Assembly (NCBI GenBank): GCA_963576725.1
Contig: OY755239.1
Span: forward strand, 62,414,953-62,478,952
DNA: 64,000 nt
Direction of reading: 5' to 3'
Source: Azorinus chamasolen
Lineage: Eukaryota; Mollusca; Bivalvia; Cardiida; Solecurtidae
In this document: positions 40,479 through 51,173 of the stretch, piece by piece
Position numbering within the stretch: the first letter of the stretch is position 1
Layout of the letters: each line of letters starts with the position of its first letter
Translations under genes and position numbers: made by a program
Notes under the pieces: generated by a model
Seen by the model: the letters and a program-made list of their open reading frames with translations, nothing else
Database searches by the model: none
Told to the model about the DNA's origin: nothing

Positions 40479-40597
40479 TTTGACCTATTCCCTTGTAGGC
40501 TATTTTTAGACCCAACCTCATTGAATAAATCTACCCAAAAGGAGCATTTGCTAAAAGTGACTTTTACAGAGGCATCAATATGAGGGAATCATGGTTA
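40479..40597 (+). mobile_element. T3 element lacking its palindrome
   Basis: TTGACCTATTCCCTTGTAGG to ATGAGGGAATCATGGTTAA. GAGCATTTGCT joins directly to AAAAGTGACTTTTACAGAGG, leaving 119 bp. Confidence 0.8.
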
Positions 40598-40738
40598 ATG
40601 TCAGTTCTGGGAGAAAAGTTAGTAAATCTACTGTCAATTCTGGGTCAACAGTTAGTAAATATGTCAGTTCTGGGTCAACAGTTAGTAAATCTACTGTTAA
40701 TTCAGGGTCAACAGTTAGCAAATCTACTGTTAATTTAT
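40597..40738. repeat. Minisatellite of about 33 bp
   Basis: TCTGGGTCAACAGTTAGTAA and AATCTACTGTTAATTC blocks repeated four times, one shortened. Open on both strands because the unit is a multiple of three; not a gene. Confidence 0.8.
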
Positions 40739-40927
40739 TCAATTCTTGCATTCCCATGATTAGATGTTCTCTTTTGGCCTTTCATCAAGATAACAATGAT
40801 GTGACATTGATTCTTTTCAGTACAGTAAAGATTGTTTATAACGTTTCGCAAGGGACAGTGGTAAAGAAAACGTTAATACAGAGAAACGTTATATAAGTAT
40901 TTTATTTTTCATTCTGAGCAACAAGCT

Positions 40928-41001
40928 ACCTAAAGCAACCACCTGCTCAAAATACCAACTAATTAACACAATTTAGTGGTCGTTATAGAGAGTTTTTACT
41001 G
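40928..41001 (+). mobile_element. P1 right end
   Basis: GCAACCACCTGCTCAAAATA to GAGAGTTTTTACTG|TA; no left half nearby. Confidence 0.65.
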
Positions 41002-41040
41002 TAGAATATGGAATAGGTTAAATTTATGAGAAACCATTGA

Positions 41041-41115
41041 CTGAGTGTCAAATAGCTTGGATCATGATGAGACATCTAGTTACTTGACCCCTCATCTGGA
41101 TCCAAGGGGTTGGCA
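41041..41115 (+). mobile_element. T7-type core fragment
   Basis: TGTCAAATAGCTTGGATCAT and CATCTGGATCCAAGGGG pair weakly. Confidence 0.55.
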
Positions 41116-41250
41116 GATAATTATATATGTAAGCCGGGGAATAAGGGTGAAAAAAAAAAAAGATTTATAATCTGATTCTATGTCAAAAAATCTGAAAATT
41201 AAATGATTATGATCGAGTTGAAATGTGTTTGTGAAAAGTTATTGCAATGT

Positions 41251-41445
41251 TTAACTCTGTGCACGCTAAGTAAGTTTTTGTCTGCAACAATTGTCGTCTG
41301 CTTCAATTCTTAAAATAAAAATTCTCTCATTTCTTTGCAAAAATATAGTCAAAGTGCCAAACAGTTTGGATTCTGATGAGATGCTGCAGTATTTAGCATC
41401 TCATCAGGATCCAAACTGTATGCATAGGTAATCGCAAAGGATTAA
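41251..41445 (+). mobile_element. T7 element
   Basis: TTAACTCTGTGCACGCTAAG to AATCGCAAAGGATTAA; the right arm has lost about 18 bp. Confidence 0.8.
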
Positions 41446-41618
41446 ACTAAGTTTTTCAAATCCATATCAAATGAAAGTATCGGTAACTAGGTTATTAAGA
41501 AGAATGTTTTCTTTCAAAGTTTAAACTCTCATTTAAACAATTAATTCTGAAAATCCTATTTACCCCTTGAATAATGAATTTAGAACGGCCCATCTTTGTT
41601 TCAGGACAATCCATTCAG

Positions 41619-41867
41619 TTTAACCCTTTCCCTCATATAAACGTGTTTTCACGCATTTGCAAACAGAGTAGACCCAGATCAGACGGCTCCTAGAGGAGCC
41701 GTCTGATCAGGGTCTGCTCTGTTTGATAACAGAATTTGATAGATCTGTGTTTTGGCTTTCTAAAATGTCTAATAACAATGTTCTACCTTCCATATTTCTT
41801 TATAACTATTTTGTTAATGAATATTCAGTAGGTATTGAAACTAAATACAGAACAGGGAAAGGGTTAA
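41619..41867 (-). mobile_element. T1 element, full length, reverse
   Basis: TTAACCCTTTCCCTCATATA to AACAGGGAAAGGGTTAA; nearly perfect core around GGCTCCTAGAGGAGCC. Confidence 0.9.
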
Positions 41868-41883
41868 AAGGCTTTGATTGACA

Positions 41884-41960
41884 TTTAATAGTGCAGACCC
41901 TAATCAGCGGGCTACATTAATTTGGAACCAATCCTATCTAGGTCTACTCCGTTTGTAATT
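41884..41960. mobile_element. Core fragment
   Basis: TAATAGTGCAGACCCTAATC with a decayed partner. Confidence 0.5.
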
Positions 41961-41991
41961 ATGGTACACTTGTTTCCTACATCCATTGGGT

Positions 41992-42217
41992 TTAACCAAT
42001 TCCCACTTAGGCTACTAAGACCTAACCTCTTTGATTAAATCTACCAAAAAGGAGCATTAATTAGAGAAAAGGAAATTTTCAGGATTGTGTTTTGAAACCA
42101 TTGTGATAAATCAAGCATTTTGCTCCAAAGGAGCAAATGCTCTATTTATCACAGTGGTTTCACAAAATGACTTTTACAGAAGTGTCAAAAGGCGTCAATA
42201 TGCGAGAATGGGTTTAA
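41992..42217 (+). mobile_element. T3 element
   Basis: TTAACCAATTCCCACTTAGG to GCGAGAATGGGTTTAA; core TTGCTCCAAAGGAGCAA. Confidence 0.8.
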
Positions 42218-42262
42218 TTATTTTCAGAGCAAAACTGTCAAATAAGTCAGGCTATTATTTAG

Positions 42263-42412
42263 ACTCAATAGGAGCAAATGTTCTATTTATCATCATGGTT
42301 TCCAAACTACACAATTCTAAATTTTCCTTTTCTCTAGCTAGTAAATGCTCATTTTCAGTAGATTTATTCAAAGAGGCTGGGTCTAAAAATAGCCTGAGGA
42401 AATGGGTTACGG
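42263..42412 (-). mobile_element. T3 half element starting at the core
   Basis: ATAGGAGCAAATGTTCTATT to GAGGAAATGGGTTA. Breaks at the palindrome centre. Confidence 0.7.
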
Positions 42413-42480
42413 TAAGTAATTTCTAACATTCAAAGGGTTAATATATAATAGCATCAATATTTTCTTGTTTCATAACAGAC

Positions 42481-42730
42481 TTAACCCTTTCCCTCATATA
42501 AATGTGTTTTCACCTATTTGCAAACAGAGTAGATCCAGATCAGACAGTTCCTATAGGAACTGTCTGATCAGGATCTGCTCTGTTTGCTAATGGAATTTTA
42601 AAGATCTGTTTCTTTACTTCCTAAAATGGGTATAATGTTCCACATTTAATATTTCATGATAACTAATTTGTCCATGAACATTCAGTAGGTATTGAAATTT
42701 GGAATAAACATAAAACAGTGAAAGGTTTAA
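42481..42730 (-). mobile_element. T1 element, full length, reverse
   Basis: 250 bp, TTAACCCTTTCCCTCATATA to AACAGTGAAAGGTTTAA; core around AGTTCCTATAGGAACT. Confidence 0.9.
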
Positions 42731-42777
42731 ATTTTAACAGTGCTTTTGGGATTGAGATCACTAATGGGCCATTGTAT

Positions 42778-43008
42778 AAACCGTTTCCCCAGTGAACAGA
42801 TCAATTCATGAATATTCCTCAATTTAATTGTCATACAGTAAGGATTGAAAGGGGATTATTGCTGGCTTAGACAAAATCTGTAGGATCAGATCTATATAAT
42901 TTCATAAGCAAACAGAGCAGACGGCTCCTGGGAGTCATATGATCTCTGAGTCTAGTGACAGTCTACTAAGGTTTAAAAAAGTGTTCATATGAAGGAGAAT
43001 GTTAGCAA
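42778..43008 (+). mobile_element. Degenerate T2 element
   Basis: AATTCATGAATATTCCTC, core GACGGCTCCTGGGAGTC, decayed right end. Confidence 0.55.
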
Positions 43009-43160
43009 TAAGAGGATAATGTGATCTGATCTATATCCAAGCTAGTTGCAAAAATAATGTCAGTCAGGCCACATCTAACAGATGAGGTTGACAATTATTA
43101 CATAGTAAAAATAATTCATCTTATTCAACACAAAAAATCAGCTTATTTGTTTTGAAAATA

Positions 43161-43394
43161 TTAACTCTTTCCTCCATAAATACGCCTTTCTAAGCCTCTG
43201 TAAAAGTCACTTTTTAATTGTAACCATTGTGATAAATAGAGCATTTGTTCCTAAGGAGCAAATGCTCTATTTATCACAATGGTTTGAAAACTACAAAATT
43301 CTAAACTTTTCCTTTTCTCTAGTTAATGCTCCTTTTTGGTTGATTCATTCAAAGCGGTTGGATCTAAATATAGCCTATGGAGGAATAGGGTAAA
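43161..43394 (-). mobile_element. T3 element, reverse
   Basis: TTAACTCTTTCCTCCATAAA to GGAGGAATAGGGTAA; core TTTGTTCCTAAGGAGCAAA. Confidence 0.85.
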
Positions 43395-43489
43395 TAGATT
43401 GTCAAACATTTTAGATTGTCGAACAGTTTCGCTCCTAATTATTAGCCGCGTTACTCTGTATCTCATCTGGATCAAAACAGATTGTAAAG

Positions 43490-43772
43490 CTCCTTGATCG
43501 GCATTATATGACATTTTCATGTCTCAAGGCCATTAAACCAAACTCAAACAAAGGTCATAACATTTTTAACTCATTAATAGAATAGAAAGAAATAGTTTCA
43601 GTAAGTTCTGTAGCTCACTTGAGAGTTTGTATTTAGCAATATTAAAATCTTCTGAAGTAATATTTCCCCAAGTAGTAATATGGTACACATTCACAATCTA
43701 ATCCTTTATTTTTCCAAAATCAGTTTAATTTGCTCTCAACTCTTATGCTGCTTGTGAAAATCAATCGATCGT
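43490..43772. other. Unassigned sequence
   Basis: A weak minus-strand acceptor-like site (ATATTACTTCAG near 43655) precedes a 27-codon frame; not enough for an exon. Confidence 0.3.
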
Positions 43773-44007
43773 GTAACCCTTTCCCTCATATAAATGCCTT
43801 TTCACACCTTCGAAAGCACTGTCAGATCAGACTCAGATCAGATGGCTCCTACAGGAGCTGTCTGATCAAGGTCTGCTCTGTTTGTTCATGACAATGAATA
43901 GATCTGACTATAAATTTTCTAACAATTCCAAAACATCCCATGTACATATATAATTTCAAAAATTCAGCCAAAGGCAGGAAAAAGCATTTATATGAGGGAA
44001 AGGGTTA
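43773..44007. mobile_element. T1-like element with two similar outer ends
   Basis: Left CCCTTTCCCTCATATAAATG and right CATTTATATGAGGGAAAGGG are inverted copies of the T1 short-arm end. The inside is a T2-type core and reverse inner arm. Confidence 0.7.
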
Positions 44008-44148
44008 ACCCTTTCCTTCATATAAACACTTTTTCATGCATTGCAAACAGATAAAACTCAGATCAGATGGCTCCTATAGTAGCTGTCTGATCAGAGTTTG
44101 CTGTTTGTTCATGATATAATAAAGATCTGATTCTACAATTTATATCAA
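44004..44148 (-). mobile_element. T1/T2 reverse half, interrupted by P1
   Basis: TTAACCCTTTCCTTCATATA, core GGCTCCTATAGTAGC, then TTTATATCAA and the P1 insertion. Confidence 0.65.
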
Positions 44149-44150
44149 TA

Positions 44151-44533
44151 CAGTAAAACCCCTCTAATGTGACCACCAAAAAGGGGCATAATTCTGGGTG
44201 GCAGAGGCAGGTGAAAGCTCCTTCTGCATTATTTTTGTCCTGCATTAACCCATTACCTCATAGGCAATTTTTAGATACAGCCTATTTGAACAAGTCTACC
44301 GAAAAGGAGCATTAACTAGAGAAAAGGAAACCTTTAGAATTTTGTAGTTAGAAACCATTGTGATAAATAGGGCATTTATTCCTATAGGAGCAAATGCTCT
44401 ATTTATCACAATGGTTTCACAAAGTGACTTTTACAGAGTCATCAAAAGTCGTCAATATGGGGAAAAGGGTTAAGCAGCCACCTGCTTATAAAGACAGCTA
44501 TGTCTAAGTGGTCCAATTGGAGGGGTTCCAGTG
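44151..44533 (+). mobile_element. P1 element with T3 inserted in the right core arm
   Basis: TA|CAGTAAAACCCCTCTAATG to GAGGGGTTCCAGTG|TA. The P1 arm CTGCATTAAGCAGCCACCTG is cut at its TTAA by T3. Confidence 0.8.
44245..44473 (+). mobile_element. T3 element with a proven TTAA target duplication
   Basis: TTAACCCATTACCTCATAGG to GGGGAAAAGGGTTAA, 229 bp counting both TTAAs. Removing the insert and one TTAA restores CTGCATTAAGCAGCCACC, as in intact P1 arms. Confidence 0.9.
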
Positions 44534-44540
44534 TACCAAA

Positions 44541-44768
44541 AAACTCTTTCCTCCATAAATACATCTTTCTACGCCTCTGTTAAAATCACCTGTTGATACC
44601 ATTGTGGTAAATAGAGCATTTGCTCCTATAGAGTAAATGCTTTACCCATCACAATGGTTTCAAACTACAAAATTCTAAAATGTTCCTTTTCTCTAGTAAA
44701 TGCTCCTTTTGGGTAGATTCATTCAAAGAGGTTTGGTCTAAAAATAGCATATGGAGGAAAGAGCTAAA
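44541..44768 (-). mobile_element. T3 element, reverse, ends decayed
   Basis: ACTCTTTCCTCCATAAATAC to GGAGGAAAGAGCTAA. Confidence 0.8.
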
Positions 44769-44995
44769 GAAACATTCATGAAGTTTTGTTGTTTGAAGAT
44801 TCATTATTTTATGTCATACAGCATTATTTTTGTAACTCAGTTGTACATTTGCCAACGTATCATAAATTGTGTAATTAGTTCTAATAAGATTTTGACTTTC
44901 ATCAAGAAATAAATGTCAAATTTCATCCAATAAGATTCACATTTTATGTGATGAATGCTGTCAGATTGGACCACAAATAGGTATTAGCTGAAGTT
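44769..44995. other. Unassigned sequence
   Basis: Nothing recognised. Confidence 0.4.
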
Positions 44996-45004
44996 GTATA
45001 ACTG

Positions 45005-45073
45005 CATAGGAACACATGATGTTTTTGGTATCGGCAGAAACTATAGAATTAGGTCTATATAATTTCATAAGCT
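45005..45073 (+). mobile_element. T2 inner-arm fragment
   Basis: GGAACACATGATGTTTTTGG to AATTTCATAAGC, stopping where the core would start. Confidence 0.6.
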
Positions 45074-45306
45074 TTAATTCTTTCCTCCATAAATATGCCT
45101 TTATACGCCTCTGTAAAAGTCACTTTATCAAACCATTGTGATAAATAGAGCATTTTGCTCCTATAGGAGCATATGCTCTATTTATCACAATCATGTTTCA
45201 AACTACAAAATTCTGCAAAAAAATCCTTTTCTCTAGTTAATGCTCGTTTTCTGTAGATTAATCAAAGTGGTTGGATCTAAAAATAGCCTATGGAGGAAAG
45301 GGTTAA
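45074..45306 (-). mobile_element. T3 element, full length, reverse
   Basis: TTAATTCTTTCCTCCATAAA to GGAGGAAAGGGTTAA; core TTGCTCCTATAGGAGCAT. Confidence 0.85.
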
Positions 45307-45360
45307 ACAGGAATACTCAGTATTAAACTCTTTACTCCATGAATATTCATATAGGAAATA

Positions 45361-47554
45361 CAGTATATTGGCGATATTTCGAGCACCGTCGGGAATCGGT
45401 AAAAACCTCGGATTATCGCAATGCTCGAAATAACCGATCACTAGCATTTTATGTCATTTCAAAGAGCATTGTTTGACGACAAGAGAAGCATATTTCTTCA
45501 CAGTAAACTTTTTAACATTATCATAAACTTCAATGCGTATATAATTCATCGATTCTTTCCTTATATAAGTGATAACAGAAAACACCATTTACATCGGCGA
45601 CCGAAGTTTTGAACAGTATAATTTGTATGGGTCCGTTGAACGGACCCTTCACAATATAAACTCAAAACTTGTTTCAAACCATTTAGACATATCCCTTGAA
45701 CAGTCGTGGCATATAGCGTTATGTCGTTTATTTTGCATACTTTCCATTTGTCGACATTAATTAAGTTGTTGGTGCTGAGTTGGTGCACAAACAAACATTT
45801 ACGTTTCGTTCCCGTGCTATTTCGTAGTAAAGAAAATCAGGGCGAGTGACCAAATTAATTACGGGTGCTGGAGAAATCGCCTAGTGACGAAATCGGCTAC
45901 AATTAGATATATAGTAAACCAATTGGAGAAATCGCCTAGAAAGCAATTATATAGTGATAGTATTTCGCACCTATGGTGCAGGTAGTGATGACATGAGAGA
46001 ACTATACAGAGTGTTTGTAACAAGAATACATTCTCCTGTTGTGTTGTTTTCCAAACCAAGATGACCAAGATTGGACGATCAGTGCGGCCCCTGATCACCA
46101 CCTTGAATTTGACAGCCCAATATTACAGGGGTTGATAATTAATAATATACCGAATATTAGCAGAAAGTGAAAATGTCATACGCATGAAACAACTTATAAT
46201 ATGAGTCTTACTTCTTGTTAGTTGTTAGATGATCTGCATCCAATACATTTTCGAAATTCAATTTTAGTTAGTTCAAAATGTCAGTAAAAAAAATGAAATA
46301 AATCTTGTCGGTGGTCTGAGGATTTATTCACTTCCTATGAAGTGACGTATCCCATTACGTCCCATTATAATAATTTTATTTTCTACAGTGATAACCGACA
46401 GTTTTTATAATAATATTGCTAATCCATTTACTGGATCCAGATCATATTACAGTGATTAAGACTCATGATATTTTCACTCTGCGAATTTGGCATAACTATT
46501 AATATCATTATCGCTCTTTTTACCACTTTCTGTTAAAGTTAATGCAGTGATCAGGGGTTACACTGATCGGATCCAGATCATTCGACTAGACATACGACTC
46601 ATACAATAACCTGTTCCGTGTGTATAACATTCTTACTTTCTGCATAAATATAATTATCGCTCCTTATATAAATATCTTCTGTCAAATTAATTCTATGTAG
46701 TGATCAGGGGCTACACTGATCGATCAATCTTGGTCAATCTTGATCTGGAAAATAATACCACATAACAAATTAATCTTGTTACAAACATTGTTTAAAGTTC
46801 TGTCATATTATCCGTCCTGTACCATAGGTGCGAAATACAAACACTATATAGTTGCTTTCTAGGCGATTTCTCCAACTGGTTTACTATATATCTAATTGTA
46901 GGCGATTTCGTCACTAGGCGATTTCTCCGTAGGAACACTCGGCTTTTTTCGTCTGACATAGTTATTCTCGTTCATCTCTCGTAGCAAGGGTCTGCATGAA
47001 CGAGACTGTCTAAAATTAACAAAAATATTGCGAATTTCAAAGCACTACACGAAAAGCACTGCACTATTTCTAAATTTAATGCAGAAAGACGTTATATGGC
47101 ACCCTTTCAGCGGTACCGAAAAATCACAACACGTTTTTGAACGTATGCAAATTCATGGTTCCGTTCTTTGTTTATTAAGACTTCAGTCTACTAAATTCGC
47201 ATCATTATTTACACCAAAGTAAAGTCTGCATTCAATGACTGTGTTATTCACACATTTGGAAGATCTAATGTCCCATAGACCGGATCTTTCAAAAGGTCAC
47301 GACAACGTATCGAGAAGGTGTGAATAATTACCTCGGAGGTGGGAAAACACTGTGCTCGAAATAAACAATCAATAAAAGGAACCAGAATGATCCGCGGGAC
47401 CAGCACACATGCTCAAATTTTCGGATTATCGCTATTCGGATTAATGCAGGTATTTTCAATTAGATTTGATTGAATTTGAGCCGGGACCTTAACATTCCCT
47501 CGGAATAAGAGGGTATCTCGGAAAAACGAGAGTCGAAATAACGCCGTTATACTG
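45361..47554 (+). mobile_element. 2.2-kb pogo-like element, non-coding
   Basis: Termini CAGTATATTGGCGATATTTC and GAAATAACGCCGTTATACTG are inverted repeats of about 25 bp. TA is duplicated (45359-45360, 47555-47556). CAGTATA ends and a TA target fit pogo/Tigger-type elements. Longest frames are about 64-80 codons and show no DDE signature, so it is non-autonomous. A 1.06-kb foldback lies inside. Confidence 0.75.
45870..46928. mobile_element. Foldback element with about 240-bp arms
   Basis: Left arm 45870-46105 starts GGAGAAATCGCCTAGTGACG and right arm 46690-46928 ends with its complement. Pairing continues through TATTTCGCACCTATGGT and GATCAGTG...CCCCTGATCAC. GGAGAAATCGCCTAG also recurs 70 bp inside each end. 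The centre holds two to three diverged units of about 150 bp keyed by CAGTGATCAGGGGTTACACT. Confidence 0.75.
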
Positions 47555-47761
47555 TAATGACATCATGAATATCAACTAGATTATTTTTTATGATAGTACA
47601 GTCATGGACACACCTGGAATTCTTGGCAGAAACTGCAGAATCATATCTTGAGCAAACAGAGCAAACCCCGATCAGACAGCTCCTACAGTAGCCTTCTATT
47701 CAGCCCGTTCTTCTCTGTTTGTAAAGGTGTAGAAAGGTATATTTATGGAGTAAAGGGTTAA

Positions 47762-47953
47762 AAATAATTAACTGATGGCACTTGAAATTCAGCATTCAAA
47801 AGATTGAAGATCAAAGAAACTCTAATTTCCTTCAGAATTAAACTCAGCTGACAGAACAAGATTTTATGGCTGTCTTCTGTTTATGACCAAATCACTAATT
47901 CCTTTGAAAAGTAAGGCTCTCCTTCATTAGGTAGAAGATCTGCTTGTATCATA
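47762..47953. other. Unassigned sequence
   Basis: A 23-codon minus-strand frame (MIQADLLPNEGEPYFS) is visible near 47940 without splice support. Confidence 0.3.
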
Positions 47954-49508
47954 TACCACAGCTACAGATAAATTTAAAGTGCAATTTCTCAAATACTGAG
48001 AATCGTCATTTCTCCTCCAAACACTATGTTGTTACCACTCTTTAGAATCGTCTCTTCGAGACGATTCTTAAGAGTGGTAACAACATAGGGTTTGGTGGAG
48101 AAATAAAGATGTTATTCTTCAAAATGGTTTAATTTACGCAATTTATAAATTTATAACTAGAGGTTTGTTTTTGTCACAAAAACAGATGTCTCCCCCTCCC
48201 AACCTCTTTCCAATACACAAGTGTAATGTCTGTAACTTCAAACTTATCAGGGTCTAATGTTTAAGTCATCAGGGGCAATAACTCCAACATTGTCAGAGGG
48301 AGACAATTCAAAAGCCCTAGATACACAATAACACATGCTAGTCAACATTCTTGTGAAGTTTGGTGACTCTAGTACTAGTGGTTTCAGATACATGTGTCAC
48401 AAAGTAAAGTTTCTCTTATTTAAGTCATAAGGGGCAGTAACTCTAAAGTTATCAGGGGAGACAATTAAAAAAACCCAGATGCACAACAACTCATGCTGGT
48501 GAACATTCCTGTGAAGTTTGGTGACTCTAGCCCTACTGGTTTCAGAGATACGTGCAGCACAAAGTTTCTCTAATTTTAAGTTAACATATCAGGGGCAGTA
48601 ACTCAAGAATTATAAGGGGGACAATTAAAAACCCAGGTGCACAACAACTCATGCTGGTGAACATTCCTGTGAAGTTTGGTGACTCTAGCCCTAGTGGTTT
48701 CAGAGATATGCACGACACTAAGTAAAGTTTGTCTAATTTTAAGTCATCAGGGGCAGTAACTCCAAAGTTAACAGGGGAGATAATTCAAAAAACCAAGTTG
48801 TACAACAACTAATGCTGGTCGACATTCCTGTGAAGTTTAGTGACTCTAGCCCTAGTGGTTTCAGAGATATGCACGACACTAAGTAAAGTTTGTCTAATTT
48901 TAAGTCATCAGGGGCAGTAACTCCAAAGTTAACAGGGGAGATAATTCAAAAAACCTAAGAGCGAAACAACTCATGCTTGTGAACAATCCTGTGAAGTTTG
49001 GTGACTCTAGCCCTACTGGTTTCAGAGATACGCGGGACACAAAGTTTGTATAAATTTAAGTATTCATATCAGGGGTAATAACTCAAGAATTATCAGGGGG
49101 AGACAATTCAAAAACCATAGGTGCACAACAACTCATGCTGGTGAACATTCCTGTGAAGTTTGGTGACTCTAGTACCAGCGGTTTAAGAGATACGCGCGAC
49201 ACAAAGTTTTTCTAATTTTAAGTCATCAGGGGCAATAACTCCAAAATTATCAAGGGGAGACAATTCAAAAACCATAGGTGCACAACAACTCATGCTGGTG
49301 AACATTCCTGTGAAGTTTGGTGACTCTAGCCCAACTGCTTTCAGAGATACGCGCGACACAAGTTTGTGACGGACAGACGGACAGACGGACGGACGGACGG
49401 ACGGACAGACGGACGGACGGACGGACGGACGGACGGACAGACAGACAACTCTGGCAAAAACAATATATCTCCCCATAAATGGGGGAGACATAATTATCTG
49501 GAGCTCTG
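47954..49508 (+). mobile_element. S6 element split by an R element
   Basis: CACAGCTACAGATAAATTT, then a hairpin (GTTACCACTCTTTAGAATCG / complement around TCTCTTCGAGA). The missing end TTATCTGGAGCTCTG is found at 49494-49508, after the R element. Confidence 0.75.
48157..49493 (+). mobile_element. R element with about 170-bp units and a terminal hairpin
   Basis: AACTAGAGGTTTGTTTTTGT start; about seven units keyed by AGTTTGGTGACTCTAGCCCT; a GGACGGACGGACAGACGG tract (49369-49445); and a closing hairpin ATCTCCCCATAAATGGGGGA followed by GACATAAT. The 102-codon minus frame reading VRPSVRPSV comes from the tract. Confidence 0.75.
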
Positions 49509-49638
49509 ATATACCCTAATTAGTCTTGGTATTCAAACAGACAAACTTAAGACAAGTAGAGAAGACATGAAGATCGAACAGCACTTGAAGGAGTCATTTG
49601 ATTACGGTCTTCACTTTATGGTACTATGTCAAACTAAA

Positions 49639-50075
49639 TTAACCCTTTCCTCATATAAATGCCTTTTCACTCATTTGCATACAGAGTAGACCCCCATGAG
49701 ATGGCTCCTATAAAGCTGTGTCATCTGTTTGCTTATGAAATTAAAAAACTTTAGTGAGCAAGCTCACATACCCCACACTGTCACATTGTAAGAGAAACAT
49801 AAGCGATTCCCCATGACAGATTCCTTTGAAAATCAACCTCATTATATTCATGACAATTCTTTAAAGCAAATTTGAGATAAATTAGTCAAGAAATCAAAGA
49901 GCTTGACCCACATCAGACTGTTCCTACAGAATCTGTTGTAAAAATTGCTTACGAAAGTATATAGACCTGACTCTACAGTTTCTACCATTACCCAAAACTC
50001 CTGTGTACAAATTCTGCCAATAAATATTCATGATGTCATTTTTTCTTACATGAATATGCAATAGAGAAAGGGTTA
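49639..50075 (-). mobile_element. T1/T2 reverse element with an internal interruption
   Basis: TTAACCCTTTCCTCATATAA, shortened core GGCTCCTATAAAGC. About 49745-49960 is foreign DNA with GTGAGCAAGCTCAC and a second core scrap. The T2 long arm then runs to AGAGAAAGGGTTAA. Confidence 0.65.
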
Positions 50076-50270
50076 AATTTACTTGTATTTCGCTTCACAA
50101 GCTGGTTGAGAGGGAAGATAGGGTGTCTGAATAGGGTACCATATTCTCTTTTAAATGTTCCAACATACTCTAATAAGTGCTAATAAATGCACCTTTACTG
50201 CTGGAGGGGTCGGGTAGGGGTGCCAATTAGGGGCCTATAATCAATGAAAAAACATAAACCCCTAGCCATC
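50076..50270. other. Unassigned sequence
   Basis: Nothing recognised. Confidence 0.4.
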
Positions 50271-50506
50271 ATAACCCTTTACTCCAAGAATAGAATCATT
50301 TAAGAAATAAATTGACATCATGAATACCAATTAAGATTAATTGCTATAACAGCACACATGGAGACAGGAATTATCGGCCAACACAGAAACTGTTGAATCA
50401 TATATCTATATTAAATCATAAGCAAACAGAGCAGATACTGATCAGACGGCTCCTTCTCTTTTTGCATTAAATGCAAAGAAAGATGCATCTATGGAGTTAA
50501 GGGTTA
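50271..50506 (+). mobile_element. T2 element, right core arm deleted
   Basis: ATAACCCTTTACTCCAAGAA to ATGGAGTTAAGGGTTAA; GACGGCTCCT joins directly to TCTCTTTTTGC. Confidence 0.75.
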
Positions 50507-50515
50507 AATAAACAT

Positions 50516-50612
50516 AGGTGGAAGTTTTATACAGATGGAAAGCAATGCAGACAGCTCCATTAAAAGCTTTCTTCATTGCCTTCATTCTGCATTAAGCAAC
50601 CACCTGTGTACA
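50516..50612. mobile_element. P1 core fragment
   Basis: GGTGGAAGTTTTATACAG to GCATTAAGCAACCACCTG; centre AGCTCCATTAAAAGCTT. Confidence 0.55.
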
Positions 50613-50649
50613 AAATGCAAGAATCTTCTTATAAAAATGATATGGTATA

Positions 50650-50880
50650 TTAACCCTTCGCTTGCTGTTCACGTCAATATACCTACCCGTAAATAGCAAG
50701 ACCCAGATGAGACAGCTCCTGTAGGAGCTGTCTCATCAGGGGCTGCACTATTTACAAGTTGATTGTGCAACCAGTGCACTCCGCAGCAGTGATTGCACAG
50801 CGAAGATATATGTAATTATACAACAGGGCATGGATAAAGAAGGGGAACTGTACTTTAAAATTCAGCAAGCAAAGGGTCAA
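50650..50880 (-). mobile_element. T4 element, reverse
   Basis: TTAACCCTTCGCTTGCTGTT to AGCAAGCAAAGGGTCAA; core AGCTCCTGTAGGAGCT. Confidence 0.85.
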
Positions 50881-50919
50881 TATTTATCATACTAATTTTG
50901 TTCTGTCTCAAAAACTGTT

Positions 50920-51173
50920 TGATTCCCTTTCCCTTTTCTATGTTTATTCCAAATTTCAACACCTACTGAATATTCATGGACAAAATTACTAAGTTATAAT
51001 GAAATAAGGGAGGTGGAACATTGTAGCCATTTTAGAATAGAAAGTAAAGAAGCAAATCTTTCAAGTTCCATTAGCAAAAAGAGCACTAGACCCCGATCAG
51101 ACGGCTCCTATAGGAGCTGTCTGATCTGGGTCTACTCTGTTTGCAAGTAAGTGAAAATGAAGGAAAGGCTTAA
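50920..51173 (+). mobile_element. T1 element
   Basis: TGATTCCCTTTCCCTTTTCT (start decayed) to AAGGAAAGGCTTAA; good core GGCTCCTATAGGAGC. Confidence 0.85.

Larger units (their letters stand above)
45323..47761 (+). mobile_element. T2 element split by the 2.2-kb pogo-like element
   Basis: TTAAACTCTTTACTCCATGA...AGGAAATA on the left. It resumes at 47557 with ATGACATCATGAATATCAAC and ends TTTATGGAGTAAAGGGTTAA. Confidence 0.8.

Noticed and set aside
40575..40896. Repetitive frames on both strands (TVDPEL type)
   Set aside because: A 33-bp minisatellite is open in several frames by unit length alone.
43500..43665. Minus-strand exon with DFNIAKYKLSSELQNLLK
   Set aside because: The acceptor is weak and there is no matching donor at a sensible distance; too short to stand alone.
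49183..49491. Frame reading VRPSVRPSVCPSV
   Set aside because: Product of the GGAC repeat tract at the end of an R element.
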